From positions 2,300,001 to 2,364,000 of the forward strand of contig NZ_CP088020.1 in the NCBI RefSeq assembly GCF_021049245.1: a stretch of DNA of 64,000 nucleotides. Reading direction: 5' to 3'. Below the pieces are notes generated by a model, which saw only the letters and a program-made list of their open reading frames with translations, was not told where the DNA came from and ran no database searches. The position numbers and the translations under genes were made by a program. This stretch comes from Radiobacillus kanasensis. Lineage in GTDB: Bacteria > Bacillota > Bacilli > Bacillales > Amphibacillaceae. This document shows positions 1 through 7,721 of this stretch, piece by piece. Every line of letters starts with the position of its first letter. Position 1 is the stretch's first letter.

Positions 1-1025
1 CTTAAGAAGGGCAATGCGATTTCCTCGGAAATAACGCGTTGTTGGAGTAATTGCTTCACGCTCATTTCCAAGGTGTGCATGCCTTGATCCTTAGACGATT
101 GCATAAAACTAGGGATCTGATGCATTTTATCATTACGAATTAAGTTTTTGATCGCAACAGTGTTTCGCAAAATTTCAGTTGCAGCTCGTCTACCCGAGTA
201 ATCAGCTGTCGGAAGTAGTCTCTGAGATATAATAGCCTCCAAAACATTAGCAAGCTGTGTTCGAATTTGATCCTTTTGTTGGGAAGGAAACACATCTATT
301 ATTCGATCCATCGTCGATGCGGCATCTGTTGTATGGAGAGTGCCTAGAACGAGATGGCCGGTTTCCGCTGCCGTAATGGCAGTCGAAATCGTTTCCCAAT
401 CGCGCATTTCCCCAACTAAAATGACATCAGGATCTTGCCTTAAGCAGGCACGCAACCCATTAAAAAAAGATAGTGTATCAAATCCAACCTCACGTTGATC
501 AATAATGCTACGCTGATGGGAGTGCAAATATTCAATCGGGTCTTCCAACGTAATAATATGTTTGGACAAGTGCTGGTTCATATAATCAATCATAGAAGCT
601 AACGTTGTACTTTTTCCGCTTCCTGTTGGTCCAGTTACTAAGATTAATCCATGCTGGCTTTTGGCAATCGTTTTTAAAATACTTGGTAGCTGTAAATCGT
701 CAATAGACGGAATCGAGGATGGAATGATTCGCGCAGCGATCGATATACAGTTTCTTTGGTGAAAGATATTAATTCGAAACCTAGAAACCCCTCTAATTCC
801 ATAAGAAAGATCGAGCTCCTTCTTTTCCAAAAATAGCTTCCACTGTTCTTCTGAAAGGACAGACTGCACCATTTCTTCGGTATCTTTCGGTTTCAATTCC
901 CCCTCCTCTTCGGAAAACTTTAAATCCCCGTTAACACGGAAGACAGGCTTTGATCCAACCGTGAGATGTATGTCAGATGCTTTATATTGATGAGCAGTTG
1001 TTAGTAGTGAGTCAAAACGGTTCAT
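1..1025 (-). CDS. pilT: type IV pilus retraction ATPase PilT (partial, runs off left edge)
   Basis: Hexameric ATPase that powers pilus depolymerisation and twitching motility at the inner face of the membrane. 341 codons are visible and the frame is still open at base 1, so only a few C-terminal residues are missing (PilT is usually about 345-360 aa). Seen in order: PAS-like N-domain opening MNRFDSLLTT, Walker A GPTGSGKST, Walker B ILVGEMRD, His box TGHLVLGTLHTTD, and the PilT C-terminal signature AIKNLIRNDK (family form AIRNLIREGK), which separates PilT from PilB/GspE. The ATG at 1025 follows AGGAGGAA and lies 12 bp after the pilB stop, so the two are co-transcribed. Other pilus genes should lie to the left. 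Confidence 0.93.
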   Translation of the reverse strand, partial: MNRFDSLLTTAHQYKASDIHLTVGSKPVFRVNGDLKFSEEEGELKPKDTEEMVQSVLSEEQWKLFLEKKELDLSYGIRGVSRFRINIFHQRNCISIAARIIPSSIPSIDDLQLPSILKTIAKSQHGLILVTGPTGSGKSTTLASMIDYMNQHLSKHIITLEDPIEYLHSHQRSIIDQREVGFDTLSFFNGLRACLRQDPDVILVGEMRDWETISTAITAAETGHLVLGTLHTTDAASTMDRIIDVFPSQQKDQIRTQLANVLEAIISQRLLPTADYSGRRAATEILRNTVAIKNLIRNDKMHQIPSFMQSSKDQGMHTLEMSVKQLLQQRVISEEIALPFL

Positions 1026-1037
1026 GATTCGTTCCTC

Positions 1038-2651
1038 CTATTCTTCCATCGTAACACGTAATACTTCTTCAATTGTGGTCCAGCCATCTTTTATCTTTTG
1101 CAATCCATCTTCAACGAGAAATGCCATACTACTATTTCTAAGATGGTCACGAATCGCTGAAACAGAAGCATGATTCATCAGCATTTCTCTGACTTTATCA
1201 TCAATGACTAGTAGTTCATGAATAGCCATTCGTCCTCGATACCCCGTATGTTTGCAACGCTCACACCCTTGTCCAAAGGAGACAGTGTCCACATTTAAAT
1301 TGTATTTAGTAAAAAGGGTTTGCTCTACAGAAGTTAATGGACGCTCTTTCTTACAATCAGGACATATTCGGCGCACTAATCGTTGCGCCATAATGCCGGA
1401 AACCGAGGAAACAACGAGAAATGGCTCTACGTCCATATCTAGTAACCTTGGGATTGCACCTACCGCACTATTCGTGTGAAGGGTGCTAAAGACAAGGTGA
1501 CCCGTCAACGAAGCACGAACGGCAATTTCTGCCGTTTCCTTATCTCGTATTTCTCCTACCATAATGATATTGGGATCTTGCCTTAAGATGGACCGAAGGC
1601 CTTTGGCGAAAGTTAATCCAATCGATTGATTGACCTGTACTTGATTCACGCCAGGAAGTTGGAATTCAACTGGATCTTCGATGGTGACAATATTCACTTG
1701 CTCATTATTTAAATAATGAATAGATGCATACAGTGTCGACGTTTTACCTGACCCTGTTGGACCTGTGAGAAGGATTAATCCAGAAGGTTTTTCTATTAAT
1801 TGAACGTATGATTGATGAATATCTTGGCTAAAATCAATCTCCGTCAATTTTTTAAGGACGTGAGACAAATCTAATAAGCGTAATACTATCTTTTCTCCAT
1901 ATACAGTAGGAAGGGTTGAAATACGTACATCCACTGCCGTTTTATGAATAGTAGTTCGGAACCTACCATCTTGGGGGAGTCTGGATTCAGTAATGTTTAA
2001 ATCAGCAAGAATCTTTATACGTGCCGTAAGGGAATTCTGGACATCCTTTGGCAATATTCGATCTGTCCGAAGCATGCCGTCCACACGGTAGCGAACCGTG
2101 ATTTCTTCGTTACTAGGGTCTATGTGGATATCGCTTGCGCCTAATGTGATTCCTCTTTCTAGAATCTGATTCACATAACGAATTGCAGGTGCTTCGTTAT
2201 CATTTTCTTCGTCCATGATTCGATTTCTGTCTCCGCTATAATATTGGTGAATTGCATTGATAATTTCTTGTTTTGTTGCCATAACCGGAGAGACTTGTAG
2301 TCCAGTTGAAAGCTCCAAGTCGTCAATGGCATAGTAATCAATAGGATCATTCATGGCGACAGTAATCGTGCCTTCTTTAACTTGAATCGGAATAAGTAGG
2401 TTTTTTTTAGCGAAATCTTTGGAAACATAGGTCAAAGCTTCACGATCTATTGGATATCGCTGCAAGGCAATACGAGGAATGCCTAGTTGAAATTCTAGTA
2501 CTTGTATCAGCTGCTCCTCGGTAATAAGTCCTCGTTCCAGCAAAACATCCCCTAATTTTTGCCCATCTTTTTTATATTCTAATGCTCTGATGATATCTTC
2601 TTCTGATAAAATACCAGACTCTTTTAATAGATCTCCTAGCTTTTTCTTCAT
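1038..2651 (-). CDS. pilB: type IV pilus assembly ATPase PilB with MshEN-type N-terminus
   Basis: GspE/PilB-family ATPase that drives pilin polymerisation. 537 aa. N-terminus: two 24-residue repeats starting at K4 and K32 (KLGDLL..SG.L.EEDI..AL and KLGDVL..RG.I.EEQL..VL..Q), the MshEN pattern known in other PilB/MshE proteins to bind cyclic-di-GMP. Then ATPase core: Walker A GPTGSGKT near 297-304, Walker B IIMVGE near 361, His box TGHLVFSTLHTN near 383, and a zinc tetracysteine CPDC...CERC near 429-470. RBS AAGGAGG precedes the ATG. It is longer than, and differs from, ComGA, which lacks the MshEN part. Neighbours: GGDEF protein upstream, pilT 12 bp downstream. Function is secure; nucleotide binding is inferred. 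Confidence 0.94.
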   Translation of the reverse strand: MKKKLGDLLKESGILSEEDIIRALEYKKDGQKLGDVLLERGLITEEQLIQVLEFQLGIPRIALQRYPIDREALTYVSKDFAKKNLLIPIQVKEGTITVAMNDPIDYYAIDDLELSTGLQVSPVMATKQEIINAIHQYYSGDRNRIMDEENDNEAPAIRYVNQILERGITLGASDIHIDPSNEEITVRYRVDGMLRTDRILPKDVQNSLTARIKILADLNITESRLPQDGRFRTTIHKTAVDVRISTLPTVYGEKIVLRLLDLSHVLKKLTEIDFSQDIHQSYVQLIEKPSGLILLTGPTGSGKTSTLYASIHYLNNEQVNIVTIEDPVEFQLPGVNQVQVNQSIGLTFAKGLRSILRQDPNIIMVGEIRDKETAEIAVRASLTGHLVFSTLHTNSAVGAIPRLLDMDVEPFLVVSSVSGIMAQRLVRRICPDCKKERPLTSVEQTLFTKYNLNVDTVSFGQGCERCKHTGYRGRMAIHELLVIDDKVREMLMNHASVSAIRDHLRNSSMAFLVEDGLQKIKDGWTTIEEVLRVTMEE

Positions 2652-2703
2652 AGATGAGCCTCCTTGACCTTGTCCCTAACATGAAGTCCTCGTTTTACGT
2701 GAT

Positions 2704-2731
2704 AAAAAACCCTAGGGGCTCTAGAGTTTTT
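2704..2731 (-). terminator. hairpin between GGDEF gene and pilB
   Basis: Stem AAAACTCTAG / CTAGGGTTTT (one mismatch) followed on the minus strand by a T-run; it overlaps the stop codon of the GGDEF gene. It could cap that gene or act as an attenuator, since no clear sigma-A promoter is visible in the 50 bp left before pilB. Confidence 0.5.
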
Positions 2732-4463
2732 AAATGGGTTCGGTTGTTACTTGTTCATAGACAGCTACTCGGTTTCGACCAGCTTGTTTGGCACCAACAT
2801 ACATCGCACGATCCGCATGTCTAATCAATTCTATTGGGTCTTCACAGTTATTTGGATAAGTAGCCATTCCTATACTAGCCGTAATATTGACCGATACCGC
2901 TTCTTCCTGCACTAAGATGTGTTGGGCGACGACAAATGGAATATCTGCAATTACCGTTCTGATTCTCTCCGCAACTTCCCGTCCTTCTTCTAGTGGAGTA
3001 TTTTCAAGGAGAACGACAAACTCTTCTCCACCGTACCGAGCAACTAGATTCGCCGATCCAACCACCTTTGTTAATCTTTTCGCTAATTCTTGTAAAATTT
3101 CATTTCCACTTTGATGTCCATACGTATCGTTCACTTGTTTAAAATGATCTAAGTCTAACAAAATTAAGGATATTGGCTTCACCGGCTTCGGACAGTCCGT
3201 CATAGCCTGCAAATAGGATTCTAAATATCTATAATTGTACAATTGGGTAAGCGAATCACGTTCACTTTTCGTCTTTGTTTCTTCATAGCTACGAGCGTTT
3301 CCCATCGCAACTGCTAAATAGTTAATAAGAATATCCACGAGCATGAATTGATACTTCTCGAATGCCCTTCGTTTTTTGGAAAGGATGGTTAGAACACCCG
3401 TAATTTGATTATTTCTTTCAATCGGTAAAGAAATCAAACTTTCTGTTGAAATAGGGAGTGCTACATCTTTCATTTTATTCCATTCCTTATTGGAATGGAA
3501 ATGAACTCCCCTCTGACTTCCCCAAACATGACCGCTTACAGACTCAAACTTAAACAGGCGATCTTTTTCTGGAAAATCCATTTTTTTCTCTATATCATAA
3601 AAGCGAGTTAATTTTAAATACGTCTGATCCGTCACATCATAAATTAAAACGTAATCGATTGGTAGCAACGAAGTAATTTCTTCAATAAATAGGTCGATGA
3701 CTTCATTCATTTCCAGCTGCTCTGTTAATTTGTGCCCAATTTCACTAGTTTTTTGCAGGTAATAGTTTACGCTTTGGGTGGAATAGTAGAGCATTAGAAT
3801 AACCGAAATACTAATAAATGGAACGCCAACATAATAGACCGCGGCAACTCCAATTTCCCCATACATTAAGTACAAAACAAATCCTACAGGAAGAACGATT
3901 AGGCTCGTCATAAATTCCCAGGCAATGCCTTTGTCGAACCATTTCAAGTTTACTCCATAAACAATCTTTTGAAAGAACTTTAATAAGATTTGATTTGTTA
4001 AAAAAGTCGCAATCACATATCCTATTACCGGCAATAATGAGTTTAGAGATTGAGTAGAAACGGAGTTAACGTCTCCACCTAATAGTTCAAACGTATAGGC
4101 AGCGGTAACAGACACACTTAGAAACATGAGCATATTTAATGGATAACGAAATAACTCTTTTGTTCCAACGCGTAGTTTTAACATCAACACAACCAATGCG
4201 ATCTGTGTCAAAATGATTTCAACAAAAAGGCCAAAGCTTAAAAAGACAGCAAAGCTAATTCCGTGAACGAAAAAAATCGGTATATTATTTACGATTAGTG
4301 GAAAAGCAGCTACAACAGACATTAATAGCCCGAAAGAAAGGATCGCTATCCATTGTCCTTGCAGGTTGACAGGAGTCCAAGCCTGATAAATCATCCAAAT
4401 AGCCCATGGCCATATCAACAACCACGCTAGCCATAGTGCAACTTGTTTACTCTTCGGCACCAT
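2730..4463 (-). CDS. membrane GAF-GGDEF diguanylate cyclase
   Basis: Predicted to make cyclic-di-GMP from GTP. About 577 aa: an N-terminal membrane module of seven or so hydrophobic segments (residues about 5-225), a GAF-like domain (about 235-385) and a C-terminal GGDEF domain with active-site ARYGGEEFVV. The autoinhibitory I-site is absent: the four residues before LVAR are GSAN, not RxxD. Start: the ATG at 4463 (MVPKSKQ) has AAGGGGAG nine bases upstream; a more upstream in-frame ATG at 4487 has no ribosome site and would lie before it. It sits immediately upstream of pilB on the same strand, which suggests a local signalling role in pilus control (inference). The input sensed by the membrane/GAF part is unknown. 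Confidence 0.88.
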   Translation of the reverse strand: MVPKSKQVALWLAWLLIWPWAIWMIYQAWTPVNLQGQWIAILSFGLLMSVVAAFPLIVNNIPIFFVHGISFAVFLSFGLFVEIILTQIALVVLMLKLRVGTKELFRYPLNMLMFLSVSVTAAYTFELLGGDVNSVSTQSLNSLLPVIGYVIATFLTNQILLKFFQKIVYGVNLKWFDKGIAWEFMTSLIVLPVGFVLYLMYGEIGVAAVYYVGVPFISISVILMLYYSTQSVNYYLQKTSEIGHKLTEQLEMNEVIDLFIEEITSLLPIDYVLIYDVTDQTYLKLTRFYDIEKKMDFPEKDRLFKFESVSGHVWGSQRGVHFHSNKEWNKMKDVALPISTESLISLPIERNNQITGVLTILSKKRRAFEKYQFMLVDILINYLAVAMGNARSYEETKTKSERDSLTQLYNYRYLESYLQAMTDCPKPVKPISLILLDLDHFKQVNDTYGHQSGNEILQELAKRLTKVVGSANLVARYGGEEFVVLLENTPLEEGREVAERIRTVIADIPFVVAQHILVQEEAVSVNITASIGMATYPNNCEDPIELIRHADRAMYVGAKQAGRNRVAVYEQVTTEPI

Positions 4464-4569
4464 ATCTACTACTCCCCTTCTACTCATCCACTATTTCCCA
4501 AAAATTAAGGACTATAGCCTTAAAGATTCAAAAAATATTGATAGTACTAAAATATCATAATTATTCCAA

Positions 4570-5841
4570 TTAAACAAAATGTTTTCTCACTTTTCCGACA
4601 AAATGTAACGAACCCACTATAAAGAGGTGATCCATTTCTTCTGTTTTCGACAACATGGAATGTAACGCTTCTTCCCAGTTCTTCACAAAAGTATAATCCC
4701 TCTCTTCAAGTGCGCTAATATCCTGCTCTCCTGCCGCTCTTGGATGATCGAAGGTTGTCACAATCACCTCTTCAAAATCATCGTTAACCTGATTTAGCAT
4801 GGCTGCGATAGGCTTATCACGAAAGGCAGCAAATAATAGACGTTTTTTATTGTTCCCGTAATATTGATCTATCGCTGCCATAAAGCTCTTCATTCCTTCT
4901 ACATTGTGTGCTCCGTCCACGATGACATGTGGATGCTGCGATACAACTTCAAACCTGCCGGGAACAGTTGCTTCTCGCAAAGCCTTTCGCACAGTTTTCT
5001 CCTCTAAGATAATTTCATGTTGCTCCATCGTAAATAGACCCATCAAAGCTAACGCGGCATTTTCGGCTTGATGATTTCCTTTCATTCCAACCTCTACTCG
5101 ATTCCATGTATGGATAGGAGATGAAAAGTGGAAAGTAGAAGCATCCTCTACTGTAGCCTGGATATGAAATTCTTTTCCTAATCTATATAAAGGTGCATGT
5201 TCTATCTCCGCTTTCTTTTCAATCACACGTAATGCTTCCTTCTGTGTAACACCTGTTAGGATAGGTACGTGTGACTTAATGATCCCTGCTTTATGCTCCG
5301 CAATATTAGCATAACTATTTCCTAAAAAGGTCGTATGATCAAGTCCAATCGTTGTAATAATCGTTAAAATTGGTTGAATACAATTGGTTGAATCGTCTCT
5401 TCCTCCCATCCCTACCTCAAAAAGGGCATAATCTACCGTGGAGGCCAAAAAAACAATCGCAACCAGGACTAGTATTTCAAATTCGGTTGGTGGGTCATTT
5501 ATTTCGTCTAGCTGTTTAATAACCGGATAAATTTTTTGCATTGTCTTCACAAACTCTTCATCCGTAATGGATACATCATTTCTTTTAATATGGTCATGAA
5601 TACGATCAAGACTTGGCGACATAAACGTTCCAACTTGATAACCATGCTGGAGAAGAACCTCTTGTAAATAGGTCGTGACAGACCCTTTTCCATTTGTTCC
5701 ACCAATATGGATAGCCTTCATCTTTTTCTCCGGATGATCTAATTCATTTAGCATATATTCCATTCTATGTAATCCGGGCTTAATACCTAGGTTTTGTCGG
5801 TCTTGCATAAATGCTAGTACAGCTTCCATATTTGGAAACAT
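4570..5841 (-). CDS. folC: bifunctional folylpolyglutamate/dihydrofolate synthase
   Basis: Mur-ligase-family cytosolic enzyme that joins glutamate to dihydropteroate and extends the polyglutamate tail of folates using ATP. 423 aa, the usual length. The P-loop HIGGTNGKGSVTT lies near residues 45-57, followed by the family's GMGGRDDSTN and VDGAHN motifs (the latter near 310). RBS AAAGGGGAG fits the ATG at 5841. The place downstream of valS matches B. subtilis, but two ATP-grasp genes are inserted between them here. Its extended -10 promoter (5879-5884, minus) overlaps the promoter of the divergent ATP-grasp gene. Confidence 0.95.
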   Translation of the reverse strand: MFPNMEAVLAFMQDRQNLGIKPGLHRMEYMLNELDHPEKKMKAIHIGGTNGKGSVTTYLQEVLLQHGYQVGTFMSPSLDRIHDHIKRNDVSITDEEFVKTMQKIYPVIKQLDEINDPPTEFEILVLVAIVFLASTVDYALFEVGMGGRDDSTNCIQPILTIITTIGLDHTTFLGNSYANIAEHKAGIIKSHVPILTGVTQKEALRVIEKKAEIEHAPLYRLGKEFHIQATVEDASTFHFSSPIHTWNRVEVGMKGNHQAENAALALMGLFTMEQHEIILEEKTVRKALREATVPGRFEVVSQHPHVIVDGAHNVEGMKSFMAAIDQYYGNNKKRLLFAAFRDKPIAAMLNQVNDDFEEVIVTTFDHPRAAGEQDISALEERDYTFVKNWEEALHSMLSKTEEMDHLFIVGSLHFVGKVRKHFV

Positions 5842-5864
5842 AGTAACGCTCCCCTTTGTTGTTT

Positions 5865-5890
5865 GCTATAATGGGGATTATATCAAATAA
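5865..5890. promoter_or_regulatory. opposed overlapping promoters in a 26-bp palindrome
   Basis: Arms TTTGCTATAAT and ATTATATCAAA (10 of 11 symmetrical) around GGGG. Each arm is an extended -10: TGcTATAAT on plus (TATAAT 5869-5874, toward the ATP-grasp genes) and TGaTATAAT on minus (5879-5884, toward folC). No good -35 is seen on either side, as expected for extended -10 promoters. The start points would face each other a few bases apart, so both cannot be occupied at once. Confidence 0.55.
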
Positions 5891-5923
5891 TGCACGAAAA
5901 CCTAAGGGAAGAAAGGGATATAC

Positions 5924-6823
5924 ATGACACTAAAAGGTTGGGTAATTTATAACGGACATTTACCAGGTCCAAAATTTAAAGATTTTGCGGAATGGATACG
6001 AGAAGCCGGTGAAAAACAAGGCACCGACATAGCGATCATTCCAAACGACCACTTACTTTCTTTCCATGCTGAAAATGGACCAACAATCTTACAAAAAGAA
6101 AAAACAAATTTTCCGGATTTCGTCCTTTATTCGGACAAGGATATTCCTTTAGCTAGAACAATAGAAACCATGGGGATTCCTGTCTTTAACTCGTCTCATT
6201 CTATAGAGCTCTCAGACAATAAAATAGAAACATATCAACGACTAGCAGCCCACCATCTACCTATCCCAAGAACGATGGTTGCCCCGAAAGTATTTAGTGG
6301 AAGCCTTCAAGCCGAAACGTTTCTTTCTGTCCCAGAGTTTTTTACGTTTCCGTTTGTCGTTAAAGAAGCTTTCGGATCCTTTGGCGAACAGGTTTATCTG
6401 GTACATACCGAAGAAGAATTACAACAGAAACTACTAGACATTAGCAATAGACCATTCATCCTACAAGAGTTTATTGAAACGAGTTACGGACGAGATTTAA
6501 GACTTAACGTTGTTGGTGATCAAGTCGTCGCAGCAATGGAACGAACTTCAGACAACGATTTTCGTGCTAATGTCAGTGCTGGCGGGATAATGAAGCCACA
6601 TACACCTACCGCGCAAGAAAAAGAACTAGCGATCCAAGCCACGAAAGCAATAGGGGCTGATTTTGCTGGGGTTGACCTTTTGTTTGGAAAAGACGGATAT
6701 CCCATTATATGTGAGATTAATTCCAATGCACACATAAGAAATATTTTCGATTGTACAGGAATAAACGTCGCAGACTACATCGTTTCTTATGTCCTAAATC
6801 AAGTAAATCGAGGTAAAAAGTAA
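5924..6823 (+). CDS. RimK/YheC-like ATP-grasp ligase A
   Basis: Soluble ATP-grasp enzyme of 299 aa; the substrate is unknown. Seen: N-terminal pre-ATP-grasp fold (1-100) with FNSSHSIELSDNK, the central FPFVVKEAFGSFGEQVYLV nucleotide-binding strand-loop (about 142-160), RDLRLNVVGDQVVAAMER (about 193-210), DFRANVSAGG and the metal-binding end CEINSNAH (about 265-272), which keeps the E-x-N pair. These are the marks of RimK-type ligases that couple a carboxylate to an amine via acyl phosphate, and of the Bacillus YheC/YheD family. RBS GAAAGGGA precedes the ATG. It is translationally coupled to the next gene. No peptide precursor gene or transporter is nearby, so a graspetide role is unsupported. 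Confidence 0.8.
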   Translation: MTLKGWVIYNGHLPGPKFKDFAEWIREAGEKQGTDIAIIPNDHLLSFHAENGPTILQKEKTNFPDFVLYSDKDIPLARTIETMGIPVFNSSHSIELSDNKIETYQRLAAHHLPIPRTMVAPKVFSGSLQAETFLSVPEFFTFPFVVKEAFGSFGEQVYLVHTEEELQQKLLDISNRPFILQEFIETSYGRDLRLNVVGDQVVAAMERTSDNDFRANVSAGGIMKPHTPTAQEKELAIQATKAIGADFAGVDLLFGKDGYPIICEINSNAHIRNIFDCTGINVADYIVSYVLNQVNRGKK

Positions 6824-7680
6824 TGATTTACGTTGGTTGGCTCATATATCGAAAAGAAGATGCCGAACGAAACCAGGCATATATTGATTGGTTTATAGAG
6901 GAATGTAGTAAACAATCGATTAAGCTTCACCTTGTTCTACGAGAAGAAATAGGAATCGGCATACAAAATAATCAACTCTCTTTAGAATCGAAGTATCCAC
7001 TACCTGATTTTGCCGTCGTTCGAACGATAGAGCAGATGTTAAGCTCACACTTAGAGCGACTTGGAGTAGCTGTCTTCAATTCGTCAACCGTCTCCATGAT
7101 TGCGAACCACAAAGGGATGACCCACCAAGTTATGGGTCAGCTCGGGATCCCGATGGTTGACACAACCTTTTACAGAAAACACGATCAAGTCGTGAAACCA
7201 CCGCTTCCCTTTCCCATTGTTGTAAAAGATACGGAAGGTCGTGGAGGAAAGCAAGTATTTCTTGCAAACGATATGAAGGAATGGGATGAGATTAAGCCAC
7301 ATCAATGGGATAGCGATTGGTTGGTTCAAAGCACCAATGTCCAACCAGGAAAAGATTTACGTGTCTTCGTTATCGGTAAAAAGGTTATCGCAGCCGTATT
7401 GCGAGAGAATCACTCGGATTTCCGGGCTAACTTTTCCTTAGGTGGTAAAGCTAGACTTTATGAATTAAGTGTAGAAGAAATAAAAATCGTACAAACAATC
7501 ATCGATGCTTTTGATTTTGATATGGTCGGAATAGATTTTTTGTTTTCACTAGAAGGAAAACTTTTGTTCAATGAAATCGAGGATATAGTGGGAAGTCGAA
7601 CACTCAGTCAGCTAAGTTCAATCAATTTACTCGCGCAATATGTGAACCATATCCGTAAGACCTTAGAGGAAACAAATTAA
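6823..7680 (+). CDS. RimK/YheC-like ATP-grasp ligase B
   Basis: Second ATP-grasp protein, 285 aa, a diverged paralogue of the gene before it (shared FNSS, KDLRVFVIGKKVIAAVLREN and DFRANFSLGG blocks). Its start overlaps the preceding stop by one base (TAATG), so both are made together, perhaps as a heteromer. The terminal metal motif is NEIED where the partner has CEINSN: the usual Asn after Glu is Glu here, so catalysis may be altered or lost. The nucleotide loop reads VVKDTEGRGGKQVFL. A bidirectional terminator follows at once. Function is unknown. Confidence 0.78.
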   Translation: MIYVGWLIYRKEDAERNQAYIDWFIEECSKQSIKLHLVLREEIGIGIQNNQLSLESKYPLPDFAVVRTIEQMLSSHLERLGVAVFNSSTVSMIANHKGMTHQVMGQLGIPMVDTTFYRKHDQVVKPPLPFPIVVKDTEGRGGKQVFLANDMKEWDEIKPHQWDSDWLVQSTNVQPGKDLRVFVIGKKVIAAVLRENHSDFRANFSLGGKARLYELSVEEIKIVQTIIDAFDFDMVGIDFLFSLEGKLLFNEIEDIVGSRTLSQLSSINLLAQYVNHIRKTLEETN

Positions 7681-7682
7681 CA

Positions 7683-7718
7683 AAAAAGGGTTGCCGATCA
7701 TGACTGGCAACCCTTTTT
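7683..7718. terminator. bidirectional terminator
   Basis: Perfect 13-bp stem AAAAAGGGTTGCC / GGCAACCCTTTTT with a 10-base loop, between the convergent ATP-grasp pair and valS; the A-tract and T-tract serve both strands. Confidence 0.9.
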
Positions 7719-7721
7719 CCG

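Noticed and set aside
5924..7680. Graspetide (microviridin-like) biosynthesis cluster
   Set aside because: Two ATP-grasp genes are present but no precursor peptide, transporter or protease lies nearby, and neither the folC nor the valS side has a suitable short frame.
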